Positions 1-8,841 of a stretch of 64,000 nt of DNA are shown piece after piece; position 1 is the stretch's first letter, and the number at the start of each line of letters is the position of its first letter. The stretch spans positions 3,005,351-3,069,350 of the forward strand of contig NZ_CP012036.1 of NCBI RefSeq assembly GCF_001298445.1. Reading direction: 5' to 3'. The stretch comes from Nostoc piscinale CENA21 (lineage in GTDB: Bacteria > Cyanobacteriota > Cyanobacteriia > Cyanobacteriales > Nostocaceae). The notes under the pieces were generated by a model that saw nothing but the letters and a program-made list of their open reading frames with translations, ran no database searches and had not been told where the DNA came from. Position numbers and translations under genes: made by a program.

Positions 1-2
1 GT

Positions 3-179
3 AGTTTTTTAAGATTACCTAGCTTAGATGAAAAAGGCATTGCTTATATTCAAGAAGTAACTGCTACTCCTGATGCTTGGTATGCTGCTAAAGATGCGAT
101 CGCCGAAGCTAGGCAAATAATTTTACACAAATTAAACCTGCTAAATTGGTTAGCAAATTTTGTAAAAAATCATGGATAA
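3..179 (+). CDS. C-terminal fragment of a probable glycosyltransferase-like protein
   Basis: An open frame enters from the left edge and ends with TAA at 177-179. The visible 58 residues are mostly helical (for example TPDAWYAAKDAIAEARQ) with no catalytic motif, so the family cannot be read from this piece alone. It stops 14 bases before the start of a sugar-transferase-like gene on the same strand, which suggests one operon for surface glycan synthesis. The product assignment is inference from that neighbour. The start lies outside the window. Confidence 0.55.
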   Translation, partial: SFLRLPSLDEKGIAYIQEVTATPDAWYAAKDAIAEARQIILHKLNLLNWLANFVKNHG

Positions 180-193
180 AAAAGGTAGATAAG

Positions 194-1120
194 ATGAGTC
201 GCGGAATTTATATTATTGCCAATGATAAAGTGACAGATCATGCGATCGCACTCCTCAACAGTATCCGTACTTATGATGCGGATACACCAATCGTCATGAT
301 TCCTTATGATGATAACTATCACAACATAGCCGCTACACTGAATCAATATTATGGTGTGCAGCTATACGAAGACTTAGAATTTATTGACCGTCTTTCTAAA
401 AGATTACACGAAACTTTCGGCGGTCAATTTTTCGCCCGTCCTAATCAATTTCGCAAACAGGCTTGTTGGTTCGGCCCGTTCGATGAATTTTTGTACATTG
501 ATACAGATATTGTGGTCTTTGAAAAGATTATTGATAATCTCAATTACTTAGCAAATACAGATTTTATTTGTTGTGATTATCAGCATTCAGGCGGCATTAA
601 AAATGTCTTCAGCCAGAAGGTATTAACCGATAAAGTATTTACTGAGTCTGAAGTCAAAGATATTTTCAATGGTGGTTTTTGGGCTTCCAAGAAAAACCTC
701 ATTTCCGAACAAGATTTGTACGAAACTTTTGCTGAATGTGCCGCCCATACAGATTATTTCGACTTTTCTGAAAAGACTTCTGACCAACCAATTATCAACT
801 ATATGTTGCTCAAACGGATTTCGCGCCGATTTAATGTGGTGCGTCGCCCAGGAAAAGCACCAGGAAATTGGGCAGGTAGTCCACAATTTCAACAACAGGG
901 CAACATTTTGATTGATCCGGCTGTTAATCAACCCCTGCAATATCTCCACTGGGCTGGGATTCGCATTCAACCAGGTTGTCCTTATTGGGGGATTTGGGAA
1001 TATTATCGCAATTTAAATCCCGACATACCGCCTGCGTCAATTCCCGCCCCAACCAAACCAAGTCAGTGGGAGACAACATTACGGACAATTAAAAAACAAG
1101 TTCACAAAATCTTTAAGTAA
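194..1120 (+). CDS. Glycosyltransferase-like protein (cyanobacterial Npun_R2821/R2822 type)
   Basis: The 308-residue protein begins MSRGIYIIANDKVTDHAIAL. It carries a GT-A style signature, FLYIDTDIVVF, where the DxD pair normally binds a metal and nucleotide sugar, followed by a motif with FNGGFW as in GT8-like sugar transferases. It resembles the cyanobacterial family annotated Npun_R2821/Npun_R2822. A TTG 48 bases upstream is in frame, but the ATG at 194 gives a start with the expected beta-strand. It closely follows another gene and probably acts in exopolysaccharide or glycolipid synthesis; donor and acceptor cannot be told. Confidence 0.75.
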   Translation: MSRGIYIIANDKVTDHAIALLNSIRTYDADTPIVMIPYDDNYHNIAATLNQYYGVQLYEDLEFIDRLSKRLHETFGGQFFARPNQFRKQACWFGPFDEFLYIDTDIVVFEKIIDNLNYLANTDFICCDYQHSGGIKNVFSQKVLTDKVFTESEVKDIFNGGFWASKKNLISEQDLYETFAECAAHTDYFDFSEKTSDQPIINYMLLKRISRRFNVVRRPGKAPGNWAGSPQFQQQGNILIDPAVNQPLQYLHWAGIRIQPGCPYWGIWEYYRNLNPDIPPASIPAPTKPSQWETTLRTIKKQVHKIFK

Positions 1121-1307
1121 GATTTAATATTGCCATTGATGATTTTTGATTTTTGATCGGCGAAACAGTTGCGATCGCCCCCCGCCTTTCGCTAGGATCT
1201 GTAAGCTTTAGGGTATAGACAAACCCCCTTGGGATACAGCTACACTCATGTAGGTTATCCGGCTGCAACCCAAGTTATTGAGATTTTACAGGAAAAACAA
1301 CAAAACA

Positions 1308-1766
1308 ATGGCGAAACGTGTCCAGTTAGTTTTAACTCAAGATGTCAGCAAGTTAGGCAAATTAGGTGACTTAGTAGAAGTTGCTCCTGGCTATGCTAGA
1401 AATTACCTTATTCCCAAGAGTTTGGCAACCCGCGCGACTCCTGGTATTCTCAAGCAAGTAGAACGCCGTCGTGAACAAGAACGTCAACGGCAATTAGAAC
1501 TCAAACAACAAGCCTTAGAACAAAAAGCAGCTTTAGAAAAAGTTGGCAGTTTGAAAATTGCCAAGCAAGTTGGTGAAAACGAAGCCATTTTCGGTACTGT
1601 CACCACTCAAGATGTCGCCGATGCAATTCAAGCTGCTGCTAACCTAGAAGTTGATCGTCGTGGTATTACTATCCCCGACATTGGCAAGCTAGGTACTTAC
1701 AAGGCTGAAATCAAGTTGCATTCAGACGTAACCGCGCAAATAGACGTTGAAGTTGTTGCAAGCTAA
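1308..1766 (+). CDS. rplI: 50S ribosomal protein L9
   Basis: The 152-residue product starts MAKRVQLVLTQDVSKLGKLG and contains the L9 signature (G-K-L-G-D-L-V-E-V-A-P-G-Y-A-R-N-Y-L-I-P). A long charged connecting helix follows (residues about 45-80, rich in E, R, Q, K), then the C-terminal RNA-binding domain. Length matches the family. The ATG at 1308 is preferred over an in-frame GTG/TTG-type extension to 1278 because L9 begins at this point in other bacteria. dnaB follows on the same strand, the common cyanobacterial rplI-dnaB order. Confidence 0.97.
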   Translation: MAKRVQLVLTQDVSKLGKLGDLVEVAPGYARNYLIPKSLATRATPGILKQVERRREQERQRQLELKQQALEQKAALEKVGSLKIAKQVGENEAIFGTVTTQDVADAIQAAANLEVDRRGITIPDIGKLGTYKAEIKLHSDVTAQIDVEVVAS

Positions 1767-1922
1767 CAATTTTTTGAGGTTCTGCCACAGATACACACAG
1801 ATGTTTTATCAGTGTTAAATCTGTGGTTGTTCATTTCTCAATCCCCGTACTAGAGTGTTCTCTCGCAGATTTTGGACTATAAGAGTAGTAGAAACATCCT
1901 TATTACTCATCCAAAATCGCGT

Positions 1923-3275
1923 ATGGCGGAAGAATTAAGTTTTCAAGGCGATGGTAGCGATCGCCTACCACCCCAAAATATTGAAGCAGAAGAAGCGATT
2001 TTGGGGGGAATTTTATTAGATCCAGAAGCGATTGGGCGAGTTAGCGATCGCTTGGTTCCTGAAGCATTTTACATTAGCGCCCATAAAGATATTTACCAAG
2101 CCGCCTTGCGCCTCCACGCCCAAGGTAAACCCACAGATTTACTATCTATTACCAGCTACTTAGCCGATAATGATTTACTAGCGCGGATTGGTGGTAGAAA
2201 TAAATTAGCTACCCTCGTAGACCGGACAGTTTCAGCAGTTAACATCGACGCTTTAGCAGGTTTAGTCATGGAAAAATACCTGCGGCGACAGTTAATTAAA
2301 GCTGGTAACGAAATTGTCCATCTTGGTTACGAGACAGAAACCGAGTTACCTATAGTTTTAGACAAAGCAGAACAAAAAGTTTTTGGTGTCACCCAAGAAC
2401 GCCCACAATCAGGATTAGTTCATATTTCTGATACTTTAGTCAATACATTTCAAGATATTGAAACACGTCATCAAGGTGTCGCCTTACCTGGGATTCCTTG
2501 TGGCTTTTATGATTTAGATGCCATGACTAGCGGTTTTCAGCGTTCTGATTTGATTATCGTTGCTGGCAGGCCATCAATGGGCAAAACCGCATTCTGTCTC
2601 AACCTAGCTCATAATATTGCTGCTTTATATAAATTACCAGTTGCTGTTTTTAGTTTAGAAATGTCTAAAGAACAGCTAGTACAGCGACTATTAGCTAGTG
2701 AAGCGGGAATTGAATCTGGTTATCTGCGGAGTGGACGCATCAGCCAAACCCAGTGGGAACCGTTAAGTCGAGCAATTGGTATGCTTTCCGAGATCCCAAT
2801 TTATATTGACGATACACCGAATATGACAGTTAACGAGATGCGTTCTCAAGCCAGACGACTGCAAGCCGAACAAAGTGCAGATTTAGGCTTGATTGTCATA
2901 GATTACCTGCAACTAATGGAAGGTGCAGGTGATAACCGCGTACAAGAATTATCCCGCATCACGCGCAGTCTCAAAGGTTTAGCCCGTGAGTTATCTGTAC
3001 CTATAATTGCATTATCACAGTTAAGTCGCGGTGTAGAAGCACGTACCAACAAGCGCCCAATGTTATCTGATTTGAGAGAAAGCGGCAGTATTGAACAAGA
3101 TGCCGATTTGGTTATTATGTTATACCGCGATGAATATTATTCACCAGATACCCCCGATCGCGGCATTGCTGAAGTCATAGTAGCAAAACACCGCAACGGC
3201 CCAACAGGTACAGTAAAACTCTTATTCGATCCGCAATATACTAAATTTAAAAACCTAGCCAGACCAAATTATTAA
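1923..3275 (+). CDS. dnaB: Replicative DNA helicase DnaB
   Basis: The 450-residue hexameric 5'-3' helicase unwinds DNA at the replication fork and binds primase. The N-terminal domain (residues about 20-120, PPQNIEAEEAILGGILLDPE) is followed by the RecA-like motor. Walker A is GRPSMGKT near residue 215, Walker B is LIVIDYLQL near 325, and the DLRESGSIEQDAD motif is near the end. No intein interrupts the motor, unlike in several cyanobacterial dnaB genes. The ATG at 1923 is chosen over a longer in-frame TTG start at 1872 because MAEELSFQ is the conserved N-terminus. Confidence 0.97.
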   Translation: MAEELSFQGDGSDRLPPQNIEAEEAILGGILLDPEAIGRVSDRLVPEAFYISAHKDIYQAALRLHAQGKPTDLLSITSYLADNDLLARIGGRNKLATLVDRTVSAVNIDALAGLVMEKYLRRQLIKAGNEIVHLGYETETELPIVLDKAEQKVFGVTQERPQSGLVHISDTLVNTFQDIETRHQGVALPGIPCGFYDLDAMTSGFQRSDLIIVAGRPSMGKTAFCLNLAHNIAALYKLPVAVFSLEMSKEQLVQRLLASEAGIESGYLRSGRISQTQWEPLSRAIGMLSEIPIYIDDTPNMTVNEMRSQARRLQAEQSADLGLIVIDYLQLMEGAGDNRVQELSRITRSLKGLARELSVPIIALSQLSRGVEARTNKRPMLSDLRESGSIEQDADLVIMLYRDEYYSPDTPDRGIAEVIVAKHRNGPTGTVKLLFDPQYTKFKNLARPNY

Positions 3276-3328
3276 CTATGAAGTATGAAGTATGAAATTT
3301 TCAGACTTCATACTTCACACTTCAGACT
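3276..3328. terminator. Repeat-derived inverted repeat between convergent dnaB and FKBP genes
   Basis: The short gap between two convergent genes consists of GAAGTATGAAGTATGAA units followed by their inverse (CAGACTTCATACTTCA), which can fold into a hairpin serving both strands. The same heptamer-type repeat occurs near 5900, 54262-54322 and 57801-57830. Terminator function is inferred from position and symmetry. Confidence 0.5.
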
Positions 3329-3850
3329 TTATTTAACATCAAGCAATTCCACATCAAAAATTAGGGTAGCGTTGGGTGGAATCACGCCACCTGCGCCACG
3401 GGAACCATAGCCTAACTCTGAAGGGATAATCAACTCACGCTGACCACCAACTTTCATGGTGCTGAGTCCTTCGTCCCAGCCTTTGATCACTTGTCCTACG
3501 CCGATAGTAAAGCTAAAAGGACGGCCGCGATCGCGGGAACTATCAAACTGAGTACCATCTTCTAAAGTGCCAGTGTAGTGAACTACAACTGTTTGGCCAG
3601 ACTGAGGAGTTGCCCCTGTTCCCTCTTTGATTTCAACGTATTTCAGCCCAGAGGAAGTAGTGACAACATTTTTATCAGACATAGAGTTGTTCGCTATTAG
3701 AGTATCGTTTTTTGTAATGGTAGTGGGTGATGATTGCGCTTGGGTCAAATTAGCCGCAATGGCAGTATCTGGTTTACCACCTAATTGTGCTAACACTAGA
3801 ACCACCACACAAACCAGCATGACACCCACGCTGAGTAAAATTGCTTTCAA
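3329..3850 (-). CDS. Exported FKBP-type peptidyl-prolyl cis-trans isomerase
   Basis: The protein has an N-terminal hydrophobic anchor or signal (AILLSVGVMLVCVVVLVLAQ), a Ser/Thr/Asn-rich linker and a complete FKBP domain of about 110 residues (VVHYTGTLEDGTQFDSS, VIKGWDEGL, IPPNATLIFDVELL). It should catalyse prolyl isomerisation during folding of exported or lumenal proteins. The start is placed at TTG 3850-3848 because a perfect GGAGG lies seven bases upstream. An ATG at 3904 would add 18 charged residues before the signal and has no such ribosome site. It is convergent with dnaB. Confidence 0.88.
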   Translation of the reverse strand: MKAILLSVGVMLVCVVVLVLAQLGGKPDTAIAANLTQAQSSPTTITKNDTLIANNSMSDKNVVTTSSGLKYVEIKEGTGATPQSGQTVVVHYTGTLEDGTQFDSSRDRGRPFSFTIGVGQVIKGWDEGLSTMKVGGQRELIIPSELGYGSRGAGGVIPPNATLIFDVELLDVK

Positions 3851-3928
3851 AGTTAGTCCTCCATACTGAGGTCGTTTGGTAAAAGCAATACCAACAGGAC
3901 ACATTTAGTTTAAATCAGAAAGCACATT

Positions 3929-4252
3929 TTAACGCCAAAGCTTATTTTCTAAATCCCGTACTTGACGTTCTAAACGGTCAATTCTCCCCCGGAGTTCATC
4001 TACCTCAGACTGACGCGCCACCCCTAAATCCTGCATCATATTCCGCATTTGTCGTTGCATTTGAGCATCCCAGTTTCCTTGCTCCGACTTTAGCTGCTGT
4101 ACAATATCATCCATTACTGCCTTAGCTTGCTCAGGGTTAAGCTTACCGTCTTTGACTAATTCATCACTCACCTCACGCAGCTTTTCTGCCACCAAAGACG
4201 TTGTACCAATTCCCACCATCATTAGCTGTTGCAACCAGTTGTTGCTATCCAT
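3929..4252 (-). CDS. Phasin-like coiled-coil protein
   Basis: The 107-residue soluble protein has a short N-terminal hydrophobic patch (LQQLMMVGIGTTSLVAEKL), a helical middle with an EQAKAVMDDIVQQLK segment, and a C-terminal coiled coil (VDELRGRIDRLERQVRDLENKL). This pattern matches the small phasin or granule-associated proteins of cyanobacteria that coat polyhydroxyalkanoate granules or act in membrane-associated complexes. No catalytic motif is present. It is divergently placed from the TIGR03792 gene across about 130 bases, which must hold both promoters. The granule role is inferred from family resemblance only. Confidence 0.65.
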   Translation of the reverse strand: MDSNNWLQQLMMVGIGTTSLVAEKLREVSDELVKDGKLNPEQAKAVMDDIVQQLKSEQGNWDAQMQRQMRNMMQDLGVARQSEVDELRGRIDRLERQVRDLENKLWR

Positions 4253-4381
4253 ACGTCCTTCCTGTTATTTATTTCAAACCAGCCTCCTTGCTCTTGAGTG
4301 TATGCAATCAAGCTATGCTGGAAGCGGAGTTAATTCTAGCCTACATCTCTATTTTGGCAAATTAGCAAACATCAGGAATTA

Positions 4382-4696
4382 ATGAGTGTGGTTATAGAAC
4401 TGCTAAAATTTCAAGTTGACCCAAATCTGCGCGAAACTTTTATCCAGAAGGATGCAGAAATTTGGACAACAGCATTAGCAAAATATCCAGGCTTCCTCAG
4501 CAAAGAAGTCTGGATTAACCCAAACAACCCCTCAGAAGTAACTTTCATCATTCGTTGGGCAACAAGAGAACAATGGCAAGCTATTTCTGAAGCAGATTTA
4601 GTAGCCATTGATAGAAAATTCGCGCAAGCATTAGGAAATAATTTTCAGATGATTGAATCAGCAGAATATCAAGTCAGAAAATTTCCTCATCCGTGA
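4382..4696 (+). CDS. TIGR03792 family protein (ABM-like fold)
   Basis: The 104-residue protein begins MSVVIELLKFQVDPNLRETF and has the ferredoxin-like monooxygenase (ABM) pattern: a first strand, a helix with FIQKDAEIWTTALAKYPGF, then SKEVWINPNNPSEVTFIIRW. It matches the cyanobacterium-restricted family TIGR03792, whose function is unknown. No cofactor site can be seen. It is a single gene, divergent from the phasin-like gene. Confidence 0.75.
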   Translation: MSVVIELLKFQVDPNLRETFIQKDAEIWTTALAKYPGFLSKEVWINPNNPSEVTFIIRWATREQWQAISEADLVAIDRKFAQALGNNFQMIESAEYQVRKFPHP

Positions 4697-4860
4697 GATT
4701 GTATTTGTAGATAAAAAAAATACTTATGGTTTGTAAGAGTTATTTTATGAATAAACTCTTTCTTTGGATTTACTAATGATTTGAAACTACAGGCAGATAA
4801 TAGGTTATAAATTGGTAAATAATATAAAAAATGTGACTATATTATGTAGGAAATTTAACA

Positions 4861-5064
4861 ATGGAACTTTATCCTAGCGATAAAACTGAAACTGCATATA
4901 ATGGCAAAGATCGTAATGCTGCTGAACTTGGTTTCACTCCTCAAGCTGAACTTTGGAATGGTCGTTTTGCGATGATTGGTTTTCTCGCTTATTTACTATG
5001 GGATTTAAATGGTTTTAGTGTAGTTCGAGATGTACTGCACTTGGTTGCTTACAATTCCCGCTAA
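4861..5064 (+). CDS. High-light-inducible protein (Hlip, CAB-like single helix)
   Basis: The 67-residue thylakoid protein has one chlorophyll-binding transmembrane helix with the CAB signature AELWNGRFAMIGFLAYLLW. The E-x-x-N-x-R residues ligate chlorophyll and form interhelix salt bridges in this family. Hlips protect photosystems and chlorophyll-synthesis complexes under excess light. The 39-residue N-terminal arm is hydrophilic. An AGGAA lies upstream of the ATG. A strong hairpin follows at 5081-5124, so it is probably monocistronic. Confidence 0.93.
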   Translation: MELYPSDKTETAYNGKDRNAAELGFTPQAELWNGRFAMIGFLAYLLWDLNGFSVVRDVLHLVAYNSR

Positions 5065-5080
5065 TAATTAGGCTGATTTC

Positions 5081-5124
5081 AAAAAATAGATTATGAGGAA
5101 AGTAATGCCCATAATCTATTTTTT
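5081..5124 (+). terminator. Rho-independent terminator after the Hlip gene
   Basis: A perfect 15-bp stem (AAAAAATAGATTATG at 5081-5095 with its complement at 5110-5124) has a 14-base loop and ends in a T run. It begins 17 bases after the Hlip stop codon. Because A and T tracts flank both sides it could also act on the opposite strand, downstream of the 5150-5821 gene. Confidence 0.75.
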
Positions 5125-5149
5125 ATATGCAGCGATGGCTAGAATAAGA

Positions 5150-5821
5150 TTATCTATTTATTACAGCAAATTCTTGAGTAAGATTTGTTTGCAAAGATGG
5201 ACGTAAACTCAAATAAGCCAATATACCAACTAAAGGGATAAGTGATACTGTCCAAAAGATTGCGGGACTATTCCAGCGACGACGCGCCATATCATCACCC
5301 AAAACAGTGGGGAATAAAACACAGAATAGGCAGAATGCTAAACTCATACCATTAATGAAGCGATCGCTTTGAAATTGCTGCACGAAATCTGACCAATCAC
5401 CTAACAAGCCATAAGCAACTATCACAATAGTACTTAAGCTCACAATTATCCCAAACAAGCGCGAATCTAACAAACGCAAAAACGCATCCTTTTGTCCAGA
5501 AAATTCTTGATTGGGTTCACGTAAAGCCAAATATGGCAAAAGCCCCAAAATACCTGAACCTACTGCTGCTAAGACAAAAGGCCAAAAGGGAATTTGTTGC
5601 ATTCTGCCATCAATAAACAACAAACCACTGTAAATTAATAGCCAAATCCCAACCAAGGAAAATAAAGCAACAATAATGGGATTAACTGCGCTCAAATTGA
5701 AAGTAAGTATATTCTTGAGTAGCGTTAGGGTTTCTTCAAGATGTAGTGGTGGGGCAAAAAACACAATATAAGCAATGAATCCAACCCATATTAGCCATAA
5801 TATAAGTTTTTTCATCATCAA
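5150..5821 (-). CDS. Six-helix membrane protein, paralogue A (function unknown)
   Basis: The 223-residue protein has six predicted membrane helices. Among them are one at the N-terminus (ILWLIWVGFIAYIVFFAPP), one ending in LLIYSGLLFIDGRMQQIPFW, and one in FCLFCVLFPTVLGDDMARRRW. Conserved polar motifs lie between helices: LREPNQEF, LLDSRLFGI, DDMARR and SLRP. The next gene on the same strand encodes a close paralogue sharing all of these motifs, so they arose by tandem duplication. I do not recognise a biochemical function. It could be a small integral factor of the thylakoid or plasma membrane. Confidence 0.75.
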   Translation of the reverse strand: MMMKKLILWLIWVGFIAYIVFFAPPLHLEETLTLLKNILTFNLSAVNPIIVALFSLVGIWLLIYSGLLFIDGRMQQIPFWPFVLAAVGSGILGLLPYLALREPNQEFSGQKDAFLRLLDSRLFGIIVSLSTIVIVAYGLLGDWSDFVQQFQSDRFINGMSLAFCLFCVLFPTVLGDDMARRRWNSPAIFWTVSLIPLVGILAYLSLRPSLQTNLTQEFAVINR

Positions 5822-5959
5822 ATTTAATTAGCCTACAAACACCTAAATTATTTTCAACAATTTCAAAGGATGCAAAGCCCTAAAGGAAGAGAAAAAATCT
5901 GAAGTATGAAATCTAAAGTATGAAGTCTGAAATGAAGAAACCTCTATAGTAAGCTCTAA

Positions 5960-5990
5960 TATCCCCGACTTCCGTGAGAAGTCGAGGATA
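5960..5990 (-). terminator. Hairpin between the two membrane paralogues
   Basis: A 13-bp stem with one mismatch (5960-5972 with 5978-5990, loop CGTGA) lies just after the stop codon of the 5997-6674 gene on the minus strand. It is followed on that strand by an A/T-rich segment but no clean T run. A terminator or processing hairpin between the duplicated genes is the likely role. Confidence 0.55.
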
Positions 5991-5996
5991 TAATTG

Positions 5997-6674
5997 TTAA
6001 TTAACAGTTGCTTGTTGCTTGGATATACCTGTTGTCTCAGTTTCAGGTAAAGCTGGGCGTAAACACAAATAAATCAATGGGCCAAATAACGGAACCAAAC
6101 TTATTAACCAGAATATTTGATGATTTTTCCAGCCCCGACGCGCCATATCATCTTCTAGTAATAGGGGAAATAATATGCACAATAGGCAAAAATCTAAACT
6201 CATCACATGGATAAAGCGGTTAGTTTGCCACTGTTGGATAAAATCTTGCCAGTCTCCACCTTGCACACTATAAGCAACTAATATACCTGCAATTACGGTG
6301 AGGATAATACCAGTCACACGAGAATCTAGCAGCTTGATGAAAATAGTTTTTTTACCAACAAACTCTTGATTTGGTTCTCGCAGAAATAAATAAGGTAACA
6401 AAGCAAAAGCACCTACACCAAAAGATGCAGTCGCAAATGGCCAAGCAGGGATTTTTTGACATCTCCCGTCAGTAAATACTACTGCACTATAAATGAGAGG
6501 CCAAACTCCCATAATATTGAATAACGAAATAATTAAAGGATTAATCCCTTGCCACTGTCCAAGAGAGAGTTTCTTGATTAAATCGAATGTATCGGGTTGA
6601 TCAGGGGGTGCTAAAAAGAAAGCATATACAACAAATCCCATCCAAAGGGAAAACAGAGATACTTTTCGCAACAT
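5997..6674 (-). CDS. Six-helix membrane protein, paralogue B (function unknown)
   Basis: The 225-residue protein is clearly homologous to its downstream neighbour: both have FFLAPP or VFFAPP after helix one, PLIYSAVVFTDGR or LLIYSGLLFIDGR, LREPNQEF, LLDSR, and LLEDDMARR or LGDDMARR before the last helix. Six hydrophobic segments are predicted. A hairpin at 5960-5990 separates the pair. Conservation of the charged loops argues that both copies are functional. No enzymatic motif is seen. Confidence 0.75.
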   Translation of the reverse strand: MLRKVSLFSLWMGFVVYAFFLAPPDQPDTFDLIKKLSLGQWQGINPLIISLFNIMGVWPLIYSAVVFTDGRCQKIPAWPFATASFGVGAFALLPYLFLREPNQEFVGKKTIFIKLLDSRVTGIILTVIAGILVAYSVQGGDWQDFIQQWQTNRFIHVMSLDFCLLCILFPLLLEDDMARRGWKNHQIFWLISLVPLFGPLIYLCLRPALPETETTGISKQQATVN

Positions 6675-6695
6675 AAACTTAAAAATAAGTTTATT

Positions 6696-7442
6696 TTAAC
6701 GCTTTATGGTTCTTAATAGTTTTGCTGCTTTACTGACAAGTCGTTTACGTTTGTAGTGAAAGTAGGAAGATTCTTGAATTTTAACAATAATTGTTTCCAG
6801 ATAATTACATGCAGTCTGGACATCTCCCTGGCGAGAGAGAATTTCCGCCAAGATGATATAAGCTTGTGGATGATTCCAACTTTGAATGTGATTTTCTAGA
6901 TGCTGTTTAGCGGCTTCAAATTCTTGTAAAGCAAACAATGTTTCGCCATACATTAAAGAAGCATCACCATATTTATAATCTGGGTCTATTTTTAATATAG
7001 TTTCTAAATAAGACTTGGCAGAAGTGAATTTTTTATTTTTAATATCAATAAATGCTTCATTCCAAAGAGTTTGGAGATTGTCATCGGCGTTGTTGAAATC
7101 TTGCGGATTTGAGGCTGTTGGTTGATCTACGCTTTCCACGTCATCTGGGAGATGATGACTGAAATTCACATAATGAGCAGCTTTTTTGATACTTGTTGCT
7201 TTTACTTTGCGCCGTTTACGGCTACTTGTCAAATTTTTCCAAGGCTTCTTAACTGGGATATATCCTCGCGGTATCCAACGCTGAAAACAGTAAGCGATCG
7301 CACCAAAAAAGTTGACAATAATTAAAACCCACAGCCATAATCGCTTGTCTGGTTCGTTGCGAATACAATCATAAAGCATGAATAACCAAAATCCGGCCAT
7401 TAACAACAATCCCACAACTTTGATCATTGACTGAATTCCCAT
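6696..7442 (-). CDS. PLDc_N membrane anchor with TPR domain
   Basis: Two N-terminal hydrophobic segments (VVGLLLMAGFWLFMLYDCI and LWLWVLIIVNFFGAIAYCF) with the intervening NEPDKR form the PLDc_N module known from the N-terminus of cardiolipin synthases. Here it is a stand-alone anchor. A basic linker (residues about 60-80) leads to tetratricopeptide-like helices (WNEAFIDIKNKKFTSAKSYL, GETLFALQEFEAAKQHL). A scaffold at the membrane is likely; no phospholipase HKD motif exists. Start is uncertain among ATG 7442, ATG 7427 and TTG 7448. Confidence 0.75.
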   Translation of the reverse strand: MGIQSMIKVVGLLLMAGFWLFMLYDCIRNEPDKRLWLWVLIIVNFFGAIAYCFQRWIPRGYIPVKKPWKNLTSSRKRRKVKATSIKKAAHYVNFSHHLPDDVESVDQPTASNPQDFNNADDNLQTLWNEAFIDIKNKKFTSAKSYLETILKIDPDYKYGDASLMYGETLFALQEFEAAKQHLENHIQSWNHPQAYIILAEILSRQGDVQTACNYLETIIVKIQESSYFHYKRKRLVSKAAKLLRTIKR

Positions 7443-7743
7443 CTGCAAGTTTTAGTCTTCCTCACAAAATACGTTTCACTTGTTTAGGAACAGGTTTATA
7501 GCATAAAGCAGAAGGCAGGAGGAAAAGTCTTACTATTCTTGGTATTCACGCTTTCAAATTTTCCTAACATATCTGACTACCGCTTTAACTTTAAACAAAG
7601 TCCTAGTTTGCGAGATGATACCCTAGAATTTCTGTAAAATGGAAACGTATGAGGTAGGAAATTCCATTAAAACCTAGATTCAGTCAAATCATCAAGAGTG
7701 ACTAAAGATACAAATTTAGTCAGTGGGATTGCGAAATAAGCTG

Positions 7744-8841
7744 TTAACTGAAAGCTTCGGAAAGGTAATCGGCGGCGGCGGCTACTACTGCGATCGCACT
7801 TTCGTAATCTAGGCGCGTTGGCCCTAAAACGCCGACACTCCCAATCGGTACAGAACCTCGACGGTAGGTAGAAGAAATTAAGCTGCAAGTACGTATCGGC
7901 TCTAATGGATTTTCTGCACCAATTCGCACTGTCACCCTAGATTTACTTGCATCTTCTGTCTCTGGTTCATCAAAGATTAATTGACATAATTTGTCTTGTT
8001 CTTCTTCCAGCAATTGCATAATTGTTTTGACTTGCTGCAATTGAGAAAATTCTGGCTGACGCAATACTTCTGTGACTCCACGCACCATAATTTGTGTTGT
8101 GGTTGGTGCTTGAGTACGACGGCTTAATTCTGCAACCGAACTTTTCAAGAATTCGCCATACAGTTGAAATTCTTGATCTAATTCGCTCCAATTTAAGTTA
8201 GCTATTTCTAATAAACTCCGTCCGCGTAAATGGCTATTTAAGAAGTTAGAAACTATCTGCAACTCACGATCAATTACTTCAGCATCTAGTTGCAAATTTT
8301 CTTTTCCTGGCGGTAAATCCATCACTTTAGAATGGGTTTCATAGCCATCTGTGACTAAAATTAGCATGATTCTACCAGCTTCAATTTGTAACAGTTGCAA
8401 ATGTCGCACTAAGGCTGTTGAAGTTTGAGGCATAGTAATCAAGCTAATACAGCCACTTAATGTAGCTAAAATCTGTGCAGCTCCGTGAATTAGGGCTTCC
8501 AAACTCCAATCTTCCCAATGCAGGCGTTGTTGGAGTGACAGTTCTACTTCCTTGGCTAAGGTTTCTGTTCGTGTAGCGTCTCGCAGAGAAGGTGTAATTA
8601 ACTGGTCAACATAAATGCGATAACCGGAGTCAGAAGGTATTCTTCCGGCTGAGGTGTGTGGTTGATAAAGTAGCCCAGATTTTTCTAATGCACCCATCAC
8701 ATTACGAATTGTGGCCGAGCTAACGCCTAAGTCGTACTCTTCCACTAAAACCTTTGATCCAACAGGTTCTGCTGTCGCAATGTAGTGACGTATTGTTGCC
8801 CAAAGGATGTGCTGTTGTCGATTGGTTAACTGGACTTCCAT
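7744..8841 (-). CDS. hrcA: Heat-inducible transcription repressor HrcA
   Basis: The 365-residue protein has an N-terminal winged helix (LTNRQQHILWATIRHYIATA, then VSSATIRNVMGALEKSGLL), the HTSAGRIPSDSGYRIYVDQL signature, and the central GAF-like and dimerisation regions ending with GPTRLDYESAIAVV. HrcA represses groESL-type operons by binding CIRCE elements. I saw no CIRCE (TTAGCACTC-N9-GAGTGCTAA) before this gene, so autoregulation is not supported here. It stands alone, with AT-rich DNA upstream. Confidence 0.95.
   Translation of the reverse strand: MEVQLTNRQQHILWATIRHYIATAEPVGSKVLVEEYDLGVSSATIRNVMGALEKSGLLYQPHTSAGRIPSDSGYRIYVDQLITPSLRDATRTETLAKEVELSLQQRLHWEDWSLEALIHGAAQILATLSGCISLITMPQTSTALVRHLQLLQIEAGRIMLILVTDGYETHSKVMDLPPGKENLQLDAEVIDRELQIVSNFLNSHLRGRSLLEIANLNWSELDQEFQLYGEFLKSSVAELSRRTQAPTTTQIMVRGVTEVLRQPEFSQLQQVKTIMQLLEEEQDKLCQLIFDEPETEDASKSRVTVRIGAENPLEPIRTCSLISSTYRRGSVPIGSVGVLGPTRLDYESAIAVVAAAADYLSEAFS

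Noticed and set aside
623..970. Minus-strand open frame opposite the glycosyltransferase-like gene
   Set aside because: It lies wholly within a real gene, has no family motif, and reflects codon structure of the opposite strand.
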